A stretch of DNA of 64,000 nt, taken from assembly GCA_016934825.1 (NCBI GenBank), contig JAFGSB010000160.1:1-64000 (forward strand), written 5' to 3'. Position 1 is the first letter of the stretch, and every line of letters begins with the position of its first letter. A program made the position numbers and the translations under genes. This document shows positions 26,392-34,754 of this stretch, one piece after another. The stretch comes from Candidatus Zhuqueibacterota bacterium. Its GTDB lineage: Bacteria; Zhuqueibacterota; Zhuqueibacteria; Residuimicrobiales; Krinioviventaceae. Below the pieces are notes generated by a model. That model was given only the letters and a program-made list of their open reading frames with translations. It was not told where the DNA came from and ran no database searches.

Positions 26392-28092
26392 ATGTCTTAT
26401 TTAGTATTGGCCAGAAAATATCGCCCCATGTTTTTCGAACAAGTCGTGGGACAGCAACATGTGACCAAAACATTGCAAAACGCCATTCAGCAGAATCGTA
26501 TCGCCAACGCGTACCTTTTTTCGGGACCCCGTGGTGTGGGGAAAACTACAGTTGCAAGAATTCTGGCCAAAGCGTTAAATTGCGAAAAAGGCCCGACGAT
26601 AACCCCCTGTGATAAATGTTCATATTGTGTTGAAATAAATGAAAGCCGCAGCCTGGATGTGTTTGAAATTGACGGCGCGTCCAATCGCGGTATCGATGAA
26701 GTCCGTAATCTTCGCGACAGTTTACGCTATTCTCCGAATCCGGGAAAGCACCGGATATATATAATTGATGAAGTCCACATGTTAACGAACGAAGCTTTTA
26801 ACGCCTTGTTAAAAACTCTGGAAGAACCGCCAAAAAACGTTTTGTTTATCTTTGCAACCACAGAGTCCCACAAAGTTCCGGCCACTATTTTGTCCCGCTG
26901 TCAGCGATTTGATTTCAAAAGGATCACCAATAAAAAAATCAGTGAACAGTTAAAAATGCTGTGCGAAAAGGAAGAAATACAAATAGATGAAGAATCCTTA
27001 CGCCATATTACCAATAAAGGCGACGGGAGTATGCGCGATTCGGAAAGTATTCTTGACCAGATCATCGCTTACGCCGGGAAAACCGTTACCGCCGGTGACG
27101 TTGAGAGCCTTCTGGGAATCATAAACCAGGATCTGTTTTTCCAGGTAACCGATTATATTATAAACGGCGATGTCAAGGGAGGGATTGATCTTTCAGGGCA
27201 AATTTTTATCGAAGGGTATGATTTTAGTGAATTTTTAACAGGCCTGTCCGAACATTTTCGTAATATTCTTGTTGTCAAAACCACAAAAGCGATCTCGGAA
27301 CTGGACGTTTCCGAGGAAGTCGCGCAGCGGTATCTCTCTCTCTGCGACGCTTTTGAAGTCGAAGACCTGTTAAGATTAATAAAAATTTCTTCCGATACCG
27401 AATATATAGTCCGTCGCAGTTCCAGCGCCCGGCTGCATCTGGAAATGGCGCTGGTCAAGATGATAAATATGAATAAAAGTGTGATGTTATCGCAACTTTT
27501 GCAAAATGTTGAATTAAAAAAAAAAGCGGACACCCCAACACGAGTAAATGATTATCCAACTGCTTCTTTTTCAACGTTTAAGCCACAAACTGCCCCTCCG
27601 AAAACAAACGGATATCCAAAAAAAATCACAAACAGCCAGCCCGATCAGGAAATAGAGGAGAATGAAGAGTTACAGAATGATTTTAACGCCAAGGAGGAGA
27701 CAGATCACCAACCAACACTTGATGAAATAGAGGAGAACTGGGAAAGGATCATTGAAAACGTGAAAAGCAAGAAAATTGCCGTGGGTTCCTGCCTGGCTGA
27801 AGGCTGGCCGGTTAGCATCAACGGTAAACTTGTTGAGATATCATTTGATCCTCAGAACAGTTTTCAAATGAGCAATGTGGAACGAAATCGTAAAGATGTT
27901 CAGGAAATTATGGCGGCGATACTGCATTGTCCGATAAGAATAAAATGTGTCAGGGATGAAAAAGGCGCATTAAAAAATGTGAAAAAAGTGGCTGTGGCGT
28001 ATGATAAAAAAAGTCAGTTCAATCAACTGGTAACTGAAAATAAAGTGATAAAAAATATTGTTGATACATTTGATACGGAATTAATTGAATAA
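26392..28092 (+). CDS. dnaX: DNA polymerase III subunit tau (and probably gamma)
   Basis: DnaX is the ATPase subunit of the clamp loader. The 566-residue tau form has Walker A GPRGVGKT (residues 45-52), zinc cysteines C64, C73, C76 and C79, Walker B/DEVH in YIIDEVHMLTNEAFNALLK, and the SRC motif ILSRCQRFDF. Domain III ends near residue 373. It is followed by a run of ten adenines at 27516-27525 that encodes Lys 376-378. Slipping there in either direction meets a stop within ten codons, giving a gamma-like product. The C-terminal region after a Pro/Glu-rich linker would carry the tau-specific contacts. It precedes ebfC and recR. Confidence 0.95.
   Translation: MSYLVLARKYRPMFFEQVVGQQHVTKTLQNAIQQNRIANAYLFSGPRGVGKTTVARILAKALNCEKGPTITPCDKCSYCVEINESRSLDVFEIDGASNRGIDEVRNLRDSLRYSPNPGKHRIYIIDEVHMLTNEAFNALLKTLEEPPKNVLFIFATTESHKVPATILSRCQRFDFKRITNKKISEQLKMLCEKEEIQIDEESLRHITNKGDGSMRDSESILDQIIAYAGKTVTAGDVESLLGIINQDLFFQVTDYIINGDVKGGIDLSGQIFIEGYDFSEFLTGLSEHFRNILVVKTTKAISELDVSEEVAQRYLSLCDAFEVEDLLRLIKISSDTEYIVRRSSSARLHLEMALVKMINMNKSVMLSQLLQNVELKKKADTPTRVNDYPTASFSTFKPQTAPPKTNGYPKKITNSQPDQEIEENEELQNDFNAKEETDHQPTLDEIEENWERIIENVKSKKIAVGSCLAEGWPVSINGKLVEISFDPQNSFQMSNVERNRKDVQEIMAAILHCPIRIKCVRDEKGALKNVKKVAVAYDKKSQFNQLVTENKVIKNIVDTFDTELIE
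27516..27552 (+). promoter_or_regulatory. Probable dnaX slippage site (A10) with stops in both other frames
   Basis: Ten adenines (27516-27525) lie at the end of the gamma-equivalent part of dnaX. Reading in the -1 frame after the run ends at a TGA after AGC GGA CAC CCC AAC ACG AGT AAA. The +1 frame ends at TAA after six codons. This matches the logic of Thermus dnaX, where slippage on an A9 run makes gamma. Confidence 0.7.
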
Positions 28093-28110
28093 CCAAATCA
28101 GGAGTGTAAA

Positions 28111-28446
28111 ATGAATAAAGCGGCAATGGGAGGGTTATTAAAACAAGCCCAAAAAATGCAACGAGAAATGGAAAAGACCCAGGAAAATCTCGTAAATATT
28201 AAAGTGGAAGGCAGCGCGGGCGGAGGGATGGTCACAGTAACCGCGAATGCGGCCCAGGAAATACTGGAGATTAAAATCGATCCTGAAGTTGTGGACAAAG
28301 ATGACATCGAAATGCTGGAGGACCTGGTATTGGCAGCCGTCAATCAGGCCATAACAAATGCCAAATCCAAAGCCGAAGAAGAAATGGGTAAAGTCACCGG
28401 CGGCATGATGCCCAATTTAGGAAATATGAAAATACCCGGGTTTTAA
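28111..28446 (+). CDS. ebfC: Nucleoid-associated protein, YbaB/EbfC family
   Basis: The 111-residue protein is the usual YbaB/EbfC size. It shows the N-terminal amphipathic helix LLKQAQKMQREMEKTQENL, the strand VKVEGSAGGGMVTVTANA-like core, and the acidic segment DKDDIEMLEDLVLAAVNQA. The C-terminus is Met/Gly-rich as is typical. The family forms DNA-binding dimers. It lies between dnaX and recR, its conserved position, 18 bases after dnaX with an AGGAG site. Confidence 0.94.
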   Translation: MNKAAMGGLLKQAQKMQREMEKTQENLVNIKVEGSAGGGMVTVTANAAQEILEIKIDPEVVDKDDIEMLEDLVLAAVNQAITNAKSKAEEEMGKVTGGMMPNLGNMKIPGF

Positions 28447-28478
28447 TTTATTTCAGCATGATTTGTTGGGAGCTTTGA

Positions 28479-29075
28479 ATGAAATATTCATCAGAAGCTG
28501 TGGAAAGAGCGATTCATGAACTGTGTAAATTACCGGGCATCGGCCGGAAATCCGCACAGCGGCATGTTTTTTACCTGCTAAAGTCACCCGATGAAGAGGT
28601 GAATAACCTGGCGAATGCATTAATGGAGCTCAAAACTAAAGTCCGTTATTGTTCCATATGCTTCAATATTACCGAACATGATCCCTGCCCGATATGCAAA
28701 AGTGAACGCCGTAATAAAAGTATTATTTGTGTCGTAGAAGAGGCGAATGACATTATTGCGTTTGAAAATACTGGCGAATATAAGGGCCTTTATCATGTGC
28801 TTGGAGGCGTTTTATCGCCGCTTGACGGGGTTGGCCCAGATGATTTGCGGATCAAAGAACTGCTTGCAAGATTAGGAGAAAATATCGATGAAGTTATTCT
28901 TGCCACAAATCCGAATACGGAAGGAGAGGCAACAGCTATTTATCTCGCAAAATTAATTAAACCCCTGAATATTAAATTGTCCCGTATTGCCCGGGGGATT
29001 CCTGTCGGAGCTGATTTGGAGTATGCAGATGAGTTGACCCTTGCTCGGGCCCTGGAAGGAAGAATGGACTTTTAA
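28479..29075 (+). CDS. recR: Recombination protein RecR
   Basis: RecR works with RecF/RecO to load RecA on gapped DNA. The 198-residue protein has the helix-hairpin-helix LPGIGRKSAQR (about residues 18-28), a Zn finger with C58, C61, C70 and C73, and the Toprim domain starting at ICVVEEANDI with the later GVGPDDL segment. The Walker B-like C-terminal segment includes RIARGIPVGADLEYAD, a near-universal signature. It completes the dnaX-ebfC-recR unit. Confidence 0.96.
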   Translation: MKYSSEAVERAIHELCKLPGIGRKSAQRHVFYLLKSPDEEVNNLANALMELKTKVRYCSICFNITEHDPCPICKSERRNKSIICVVEEANDIIAFENTGEYKGLYHVLGGVLSPLDGVGPDDLRIKELLARLGENIDEVILATNPNTEGEATAIYLAKLIKPLNIKLSRIARGIPVGADLEYADELTLARALEGRMDF

Positions 29076-29193
29076 TCTCGTCGGATTGATATCCCTATGT
29101 TTTTTAATTGTATAAAGTGAATAAACAGATTTATTATCGCAGCATACGGGAAAGTGATTAAAAGTATCTTTTTTTACGCATCCTTTTTAAAAC

Positions 29194-29222
29194 TTGCCTT
29201 TATCAGATTGTTTTTTTAATAT
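29194..29222 (+). promoter_or_regulatory. Candidate sigma-70 promoter before pgpA-cinA-thpR-recA-recX
   Basis: TTGCCT (29194-29199) and TAATAT (29217-29222) lie 17 bases apart, about 57 bases before the pgpA start. This would serve the five-gene operon. I found no LexA-like palindrome near it. Confidence 0.5.
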
Positions 29223-29278
29223 AACAGAATAAATACAGTTTTCTAATAATTTAATACACATAACACATTTGAGAAAAT

Positions 29279-29746
29279 ATGAAAAAAACAACAGCGCTTT
29301 TTATTGCGACCACTTTTTACTCCGGTTATTTTCCCATCGCGCCCGGTACGGTCGGTTCTTTTGTGGCAATTGTGGCTTTATGGCTATTACCTCCGCTTTC
29401 CTGGTTGTCATTAAGTATAATATCAATTGTCGGCTTTATTATCGGTGTTTGGGCCTCAAATATTGCTGAAGAGCACTGGGGTCATGACCCCGGCCGCGTA
29501 AACTGGGATGAAGTCGTCGGTATGATTATAACCATAATCGCTTTACCCAAAAACTGGATCATTTATGTGTGTGCTTTTTTTGTTTTTCGATTGTTCGACG
29601 TTGTAAAACCTTATCCGGTAAACAAAACGGAAAAACTGCCCGCCGGTCTGGGTATAATGAGTGATGATGTGGTTGCCGGAATCTTTGCGAACGTCGTATT
29701 ACAAATTGTATTTCGTTTTATTGTTAAATTACCTTTTACTTTTTAA
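29279..29746 (+). CDS. pgpA: Phosphatidylglycerophosphatase A
   Basis: PgpA removes phosphate from phosphatidylglycerophosphate to make phosphatidylglycerol in the inner membrane. The 155-residue protein has the family motifs APGTVGSFVAI near residue 22, NWDEVVGM with the catalytic acid pair, FRLFDVVKPYP, and the C-terminal MSDDVVAGI. Hydrophobic segments near residues 30-60, 80-105 and 125-150 fit an integral membrane protein. It leads the operon with cinA nine bases downstream. Confidence 0.95.
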   Translation: MKKTTALFIATTFYSGYFPIAPGTVGSFVAIVALWLLPPLSWLSLSIISIVGFIIGVWASNIAEEHWGHDPGRVNWDEVVGMIITIIALPKNWIIYVCAFFVFRLFDVVKPYPVNKTEKLPAGLGIMSDDVVAGIFANVVLQIVFRFIVKLPFTF

Positions 29747-29755
29747 TAGATATGT

Positions 29756-31000
29756 ATGAAAGTTGAAATTATTTCTATCGGCGATGAACTGCTCATCGGG
29801 CAGACAATCAATACCAACGCCGGCTGGATCGGCGAACAGTTGCTCAATATTGGTATACAGGTGCACTGGATCACCACGATCGGGGATAATTATGAATATC
29901 TGACGAATGCGCTGCAACTGGCTGAATCACGCGCCGATATTGTTTTATTGACGGGAGGACTCGGTCCGACCCATGATGATATAACAAAAAAAGTGGTTTG
30001 TGAATATTTTGGTTCCAAATTGATTATGGATCGTAACGTTTTGGAGCAGGTCAGGGAACGTTTCCGAAAACGCGGCATCCCGATGGTTAAAATTAATGAA
30101 GAACAGGCATTGGTGCCTGACAAGGCCATTATTATTAAAAATAATCTGGGAACCGCCCCGGGTTTCGTTTTTAAAAGAAACAACAGGTACTTTTATGTTA
30201 TGCCCGGTGTGCCGAGAGAAATGAAAGGCATGATGAACAATTTTATTTTGCCGGATATATCAGGCCGGTTAAGCGGCAATATTTTTATTCGTAAAACACT
30301 GGTAACAACCGGTATTCCGGAAAGCACGTTATATGAACGGATAAAAGACCTGCCCGCCATCGAAAAACTGGCGAAAATTTCATTTTTGCCCAATCTTGCC
30401 GGTGTCAAGATTCGTCTGACTGCGGAAGGGAAAAACCGGCAGGAGGCAGATACGCAGTTAGCAAAAGCAGAAAAACTAGTCCGTAAAAACATCGAATCTT
30501 TTATATTTGCGGAAAAAGATATTACAATCGAAGAGATCATTGCGGAATGGTTTATTAAGCACAACAAAACGCTGGCCGCCGCCGAATCCTGCACCGGCGG
30601 TCTTGTTGCCAATCAATTTACAAATATTCCGGGAAGTTCGGCATTTTTTCTGGGAGGTATAATTAGTTATAGTAACCAGGTTAAAATCGACACCCTGGGA
30701 GTACCGGAAGAATTAATCAACAAACACGGCGCCGTGAGTGATAAAGTAGCGGGCGCTATGGCAAAAGGTGTCCGGGAGCGATTGGGCGCGGATTACGCGA
30801 TCTCGACCACGGGGATTGCCGGCCCGTCCGGAGCCACCCCGGGCAAACCCGTCGGATTGGTTTATGTCGGTTATGCCGACGCCGACGAAACAACAACCGC
30901 CCGATTTACTTTTGCCGACGACCGTCTGGGAAACAAGCAAAGATTTTCCCAGGCCGTAATGAATCTGTTACGTTCAAAAATCATGGAAAAGAAATTTTAA
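29756..31000 (+). CDS. cinA: CinA family protein (ADP-ribose pyrophosphatase / NMN amidase)
   Basis: The 414-residue protein has both CinA domains. The N-terminal COG1058 domain shows ISIGDELLIGQTINTNA and LLTGGLGPTHDD. The C-terminal amidase-like domain shows AAAESCTGGLVANQ (about residue 277) and YAISTTGIAGPSGA (about 345). In characterised members the two domains act in pyridine-nucleotide salvage, hydrolysing ADP-ribose and deamidating nicotinamide mononucleotide; a competence role is specific to some bacteria. It sits between pgpA and thpR-recA, a conserved order. Confidence 0.94.
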   Translation: MKVEIISIGDELLIGQTINTNAGWIGEQLLNIGIQVHWITTIGDNYEYLTNALQLAESRADIVLLTGGLGPTHDDITKKVVCEYFGSKLIMDRNVLEQVRERFRKRGIPMVKINEEQALVPDKAIIIKNNLGTAPGFVFKRNNRYFYVMPGVPREMKGMMNNFILPDISGRLSGNIFIRKTLVTTGIPESTLYERIKDLPAIEKLAKISFLPNLAGVKIRLTAEGKNRQEADTQLAKAEKLVRKNIESFIFAEKDITIEEIIAEWFIKHNKTLAAAESCTGGLVANQFTNIPGSSAFFLGGIISYSNQVKIDTLGVPEELINKHGAVSDKVAGAMAKGVRERLGADYAISTTGIAGPSGATPGKPVGLVYVGYADADETTTARFTFADDRLGNKQRFSQAVMNLLRSKIMEKKF

Positions 31001-31001
31001 A

Positions 31002-31562
31002 ATGCCGGATATTCGCACATTTATTTGTTTTGAAATTCCTGTTCCGATAAAGGAGCGGATTGTTAAATTACAAAACGAACTCAGGTCCTTAGGGAGAGGT
31101 GTACGCTGGGTCAATCCCGACGGCATTCATTTGACTTTGAAATTTTTGGGTGATGTGCAGGAAAAAGATATTGTTAAAATCGCGGAGGCCGTCAAAACGT
31201 CGGTGAATGGATTCATGCCCGTTAAGATAAAAATTGCTAATACCGGAGCATTTCCGAATTTCAAAAGACCCAGAGTAATCTGGATCGGCGTTGAGGAACC
31301 CACGGGACAATTGGTGGAAATTCATAGAGTCATTGAACAAGAACTGGAAAAACTGGAATATGAAAAGGAAAACAGGAATTTTTCACCGCACCTGACCCTG
31401 GGCAGGATCAAATCCAGCGACGGGATTGAAAAGATTACCAATAAATTATCAAATAGGGAAATAAATTTTGGTGAATTTACCGCAGTTGAAATAATTATTA
31501 TGAAAAGCGAATTAAAACCGTCCGGCGCAGTCTATACACCGCTTTTCAAAATAGAACTTTAA
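31002..31562 (+). CDS. thpR: RNA 2',3'-cyclic phosphodiesterase
   Basis: The 186-residue protein is a 2H phosphoesterase with two H-x-T motifs: HLTLKFLG (H43, T45) and HLTLGRIK (H129). It belongs to the ThpR/LigT branch, which opens 2',3'-cyclic phosphates on RNA. The start lies one base after the cinA stop and recA follows after 16 bases, so it is part of the cinA-recA transcript. Confidence 0.93.
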   Translation: MPDIRTFICFEIPVPIKERIVKLQNELRSLGRGVRWVNPDGIHLTLKFLGDVQEKDIVKIAEAVKTSVNGFMPVKIKIANTGAFPNFKRPRVIWIGVEEPTGQLVEIHRVIEQELEKLEYEKENRNFSPHLTLGRIKSSDGIEKITNKLSNREINFGEFTAVEIIIMKSELKPSGAVYTPLFKIEL

Positions 31563-31578
31563 AATTAGGGATATTAAT

Positions 31579-32625
31579 ATGGCAAACGATGTAAATGAAC
31601 GAAGAAAAGTCATTGATATGGCAATGAGTCAAATTGACCGCCAGTTTGGCAAAGGGTCGATCATGTGGCTGGGTGAAAATAAAACAGTTGACATTGACAG
31701 TATTCCAACCGGGTCAATTTCCCTTGATGCGGCGCTGGGAATCGGCGGTATTCCCCGCGGCCGGATTGTTGAAATTTTCGGCCCGGAATCATCCGGTAAA
31801 ACCACACTGGCTCTGCATATCATAGCCGAAGCGCAAAATAAAGGGGGCCTTGCCGCCTTTGTTGATGCCGAGCATGCCCTGGATGCCGTGTACGCGAAAA
31901 AATTAGGCGTGAATACCGATAATCTGCTAATTTCCCAGCCGGATACGGGTGAGCAGGCGCTGGAAATTACGGAAACCCTGGTACGCAGTAACGCTCTGGA
32001 CGTAATTGTTGTGGATTCCGTGGCCGCCCTGGTGCCGCGCTCTGAAATAGAAGGTGAAATGGGTGACGCGCAGATGGGCCTGCAGGCAAGGCTGATGTCG
32101 CAGGCAATGCGGAAACTGACTGCCGCTATCAGTAAATCCAATTGTTCCGTTGTTTTTATCAACCAGATCCGCGAAAAGATCGGTGTGATGTTTGGCAGCC
32201 CGGAAACGACCACAGGCGGTCGGGCGCTTAAATTTTATTCGTCGGTTCGTATCGACATTCGCCGTATTGCCGCCATTAAAGAAGGTGAAAACGTCATTGG
32301 TAACCGCACAAAGGTCAAGGTCGTTAAAAACAAGGTTGCGCCGCCTTTCCGCGAAACACAGTTTGATATTATTTACGGTACCGGAATTTCCAAAACCGGA
32401 GATCTGCTTGATTGCGCGGTAACCCATAATATCATTGAAAAATCCGGGACCTGGTTTTCCTATGGAGAAGAGCGTCTGGGCCAGGGACGTGAGAACGTTA
32501 AAAGATATCTTTCTGAAAATGCACAATTGATAACCGAGATTGAAAAAAAGGTTCGTGAGGCGCTGGGACTGATTCAATCGGCTCCTGAAGAGGAAAAAAC
32601 TGAAAAAAAAGAGGATAAGGAATAA
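31579..32625 (+). CDS. recA: Recombinase RecA
   Basis: RecA catalyses strand exchange and triggers LexA cleavage where LexA is present. The 348-residue product has Walker A GPESSGKT (residues 68-75), Walker B in [14 protein letters not shown], loop L1 with [20 protein letters not shown], loop L2 with [20 protein letters not shown], and an acidic, Lys/Glu-rich C-terminal tail. No SOS box is visible in the short gap before it, so expression depends on the upstream operon promoter or on a promoter I cannot see. Confidence 0.98.
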   Translation: MANDVNERRKVIDMAMSQIDRQFGKGSIMWLGENKTVDIDSIPTGSISLDAALGIGGIPRGRIVEIFGPESSGKTTLALHIIAEAQNKGGLAAFVDAEHALDAVYAKKLGVNTDNLLISQPDTGEQALEITETLVRSNALDVIVVDSVAALVPRSEIEGEMGDAQMGLQARLMSQAMRKLTAAISKSNCSVVFINQIREKIGVMFGSPETTTGGRALKFYSSVRIDIRRIAAIKEGENVIGNRTKVKVVKNKVAPPFRETQFDIIYGTGISKTGDLLDCAVTHNIIEKSGTWFSYGEERLGQGRENVKRYLSENAQLITEIEKKVREALGLIQSAPEEEKTEKKEDKE

Positions 32626-32637
32626 TTTTCAGGATTC

Positions 32638-33288
32638 ATGTCTGAGTTGCATAAAGTAACGGATATCCAGGTTCAGGTAAAACGAAACAGCAGGTATTCC
32701 GTTTTTCTGGATGGTGAATTTGCCTTTGGCATCGATCAGGATGTTCTGCTCAGATCCGGGATTGCCAGGGGTGATGAACTATCCGAAGAACAGATCAACA
32801 AAATCCTGGAACTGGAGGAAAAGAAAAACGCAAAAGACAAGGCAATCCGGTTACTGGCCGTCAGGGCGCGCAGTAAAAAGGAGATTCGCGACAGACTGCA
32901 ACAGGCAAACTTTAACGAGCAGGTTATCGAGTGGGTTATTGCGGAACTGGAAAGACTGGAATTGTTAAACGATTCTCTGTTCGCAGTCATGTACGCGCGA
33001 AACAGAATGGTAACCAAACCAGTCGGCGAGTTTTTATTAAAACAGGAACTCAAGGTAAAGGGCTTGTCCGAGGACGATATCCAAAAAGGGGTAAAGGAAG
33101 CATATTTGGAATTGTCCGAGGGTAAAATAGCCCGTAATTTAGCTGTAAAGACGAAAAAAAAATATCGTAACCTGAATGAAATCAAAGCCAGGCAAAAGAC
33201 AAATGATTTTTTATTGAGAAGAGGTTTTTCCTGGGATATTGTAAACGATATTATGGATAACTGGGAAAATTTGACCGAGAATGAATAA
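32638..33288 (+). CDS. recX: Regulatory protein RecX
   Basis: RecX caps RecA filaments and limits recombination. The 216-residue protein has the three-helix RecX repeats, with RARSKKEIRDRL near residue 76 and YARNRMVTKPVGEFLLKQEL near residue 118. The N-terminal strand region (YSVFLDGEFAFGIDQDVL) is the usual extension. It follows recA by 12 bases. Its last eight bases overlap the next gene start (ATGAATAA), so that gene may be co-translated. Confidence 0.93.
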   Translation: MSELHKVTDIQVQVKRNSRYSVFLDGEFAFGIDQDVLLRSGIARGDELSEEQINKILELEEKKNAKDKAIRLLAVRARSKKEIRDRLQQANFNEQVIEWVIAELERLELLNDSLFAVMYARNRMVTKPVGEFLLKQELKVKGLSEDDIQKGVKEAYLELSEGKIARNLAVKTKKKYRNLNEIKARQKTNDFLLRRGFSWDIVNDIMDNWENLTENE

Positions 33289-34471
33289 AAACGATTTAAA
33301 ATCTTTGAAACATGGTACTCGTATGATTCGGGCCGCGTCCGTAATAGACAGACCGGTTCGGTCTCATGTGCCGCCCATATATCAAACCGTAAATTTTGAA
33401 TATCCCGACGTCGAAGAAGGGCTGGATATTTTTCAGGGTAAAAAATCAGGATATGTCTATACTCGCGACGGCAACCCCACAACCGACTTGTTCGCGAATA
33501 TGGCGGCTTTGCTTGAAGAGGGAGAAGCGGGCATCGCGACCGCTTCCGGGATGGCGGCCATCAGCAATGCTGTGTTAACCTTTGTTAAACCCGGAGACCA
33601 TATTGTTTCTTCGTCCGCTATTTACGGCGGAACAAGAACCTGGTTCAGGGACCATCTCAACCAATTTGATGTCCGGACCGATTTTGTGGATATTACTGAC
33701 CCCGATGCGGTAAAAAGCGCCATAACCGAAAACACCCGGATTTTATATACCGAAGTGGTCGGTAATCCAAACCTGGTCGTCGCGAATATCAGGTTGCTGG
33801 CTCAAATTGCAAAACAACATCGTATTCTTCTGATAGTTGATAATACATTCACGCCGCCGCCTATTATCTTACCGTTAACCCTTGGCGCGGAGATAGTCAT
33901 TCACAGCGCGACGAAATATTTCGGCGGGCATGGTGATATTATCGGCGGGGTTATCGTCAGTTCAATGCCACGTATAAAAGAAATAAGCGTAACCGTCAGT
34001 AAATTCGGCGGAGTTATGAGTCCTTTTAATGCCTGGCTTGCTATACGCGGATTGAAAACTTTAAATTTACGGCTGGAAAGGCATAATTCCAACGCTTTGC
34101 ACATTGCGACATTTTTAAGCAAACATTCCGCGATTAATAAAGTGTTTTATCCCGGTCTGAAAAGTCATCCGTTTCATAAAATCGCCGTATCCCAGTTAAA
34201 CGGTTTTGGCGGAATGCTGGCTTTTGAAGTAAAGGGCGGTCTTGACGCCGGTAAAAAAGTCTTGAGCGGTGTCCGCGTTTGCAGTTTTACTGTCAGTCTG
34301 GGTGAAATAGACACATTGATCATGCACCCCGCCTCCACCTCACATATCGGACTGTCACAGAAAGAACGAGAATCAATCGGCGTGACCGATGGCCTTATTC
34401 GTTTATCTGTCGGTATAGAAAATATTGAAGACCTGTTAGGCGACTTGGAAAACGCCTTGTCTTTGATTTAA
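33281..34471 (+). CDS. PLP-dependent transsulfuration enzyme (cystathionine gamma-synthase/lyase or methionine gamma-lyase type)
   Basis: The 396-residue protein is a Cys/Met metabolism PLP enzyme. The Schiff-base lysine is K212 in HSATKYFGGHGD. Other motifs are YTRDGNPTTD near the N-terminus, ATASGMAAISNAVL with the PLP-phosphate segment, SSAIYGGTRTWF, and the substrate-binding FTVSLGEIDTLIMHPASTSH segment near residue 345. Sequence alone does not choose among cystathionine gamma-synthase, gamma-lyase, methionine gamma-lyase and O-acetylhomoserine sulfhydrylase. It overlaps recX by eight bases and is the last gene of the operon. Confidence 0.9.
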   Translation: MNKNDLKSLKHGTRMIRAASVIDRPVRSHVPPIYQTVNFEYPDVEEGLDIFQGKKSGYVYTRDGNPTTDLFANMAALLEEGEAGIATASGMAAISNAVLTFVKPGDHIVSSSAIYGGTRTWFRDHLNQFDVRTDFVDITDPDAVKSAITENTRILYTEVVGNPNLVVANIRLLAQIAKQHRILLIVDNTFTPPPIILPLTLGAEIVIHSATKYFGGHGDIIGGVIVSSMPRIKEISVTVSKFGGVMSPFNAWLAIRGLKTLNLRLERHNSNALHIATFLSKHSAINKVFYPGLKSHPFHKIAVSQLNGFGGMLAFEVKGGLDAGKKVLSGVRVCSFTVSLGEIDTLIMHPASTSHIGLSQKERESIGVTDGLIRLSVGIENIEDLLGDLENALSLI

Positions 34472-34483
34472 TCTCTTTTGGTT

Positions 34484-34553
34484 TAATTCTCCGAAGCTTG
34501 CTTCGGGATATTAATAAAATCGAACATTAGTGACATCGTATCTTGTTGCGAGG
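34484..34553. repeat. Dispersed intergenic repeat, copy 2 (inverted)
   Basis: This is the reverse-complement relative of 9710-9779. It contains the near-perfect palindrome CCGAAGCTTGCTTCGG (34491-34506) and ends CTTGTTGCGAGG. It lies 12 bases after the PLP enzyme gene. The segment ATCTTGTTGC (34540-34549) is also repeated in inverse at 34599-34608 (GCAACAAGAT). Confidence 0.65.
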
Positions 34554-34754
34554 TAGTATATTTATTAAATTTTTAAATATTTTATGAAAAAATCACATGC
34601 AACAAGATTTCGAATTTTTGAAAACAACTGTAATAAAAACATAGATATTATAATATTATTTTGTTTTTTAATAGATTTATATTTATTAAATTCTTATCTT
34701 ACAGATAGTGTATGAATTTTTTAAAAACGGAAGAGCTCGTAACCAGGTTTTTTT

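Noticed and set aside
29076-31580. LexA/SOS box controlling recA
   Set aside because: No convincing palindromic operator was found before pgpA or in the 16 bases before recA.
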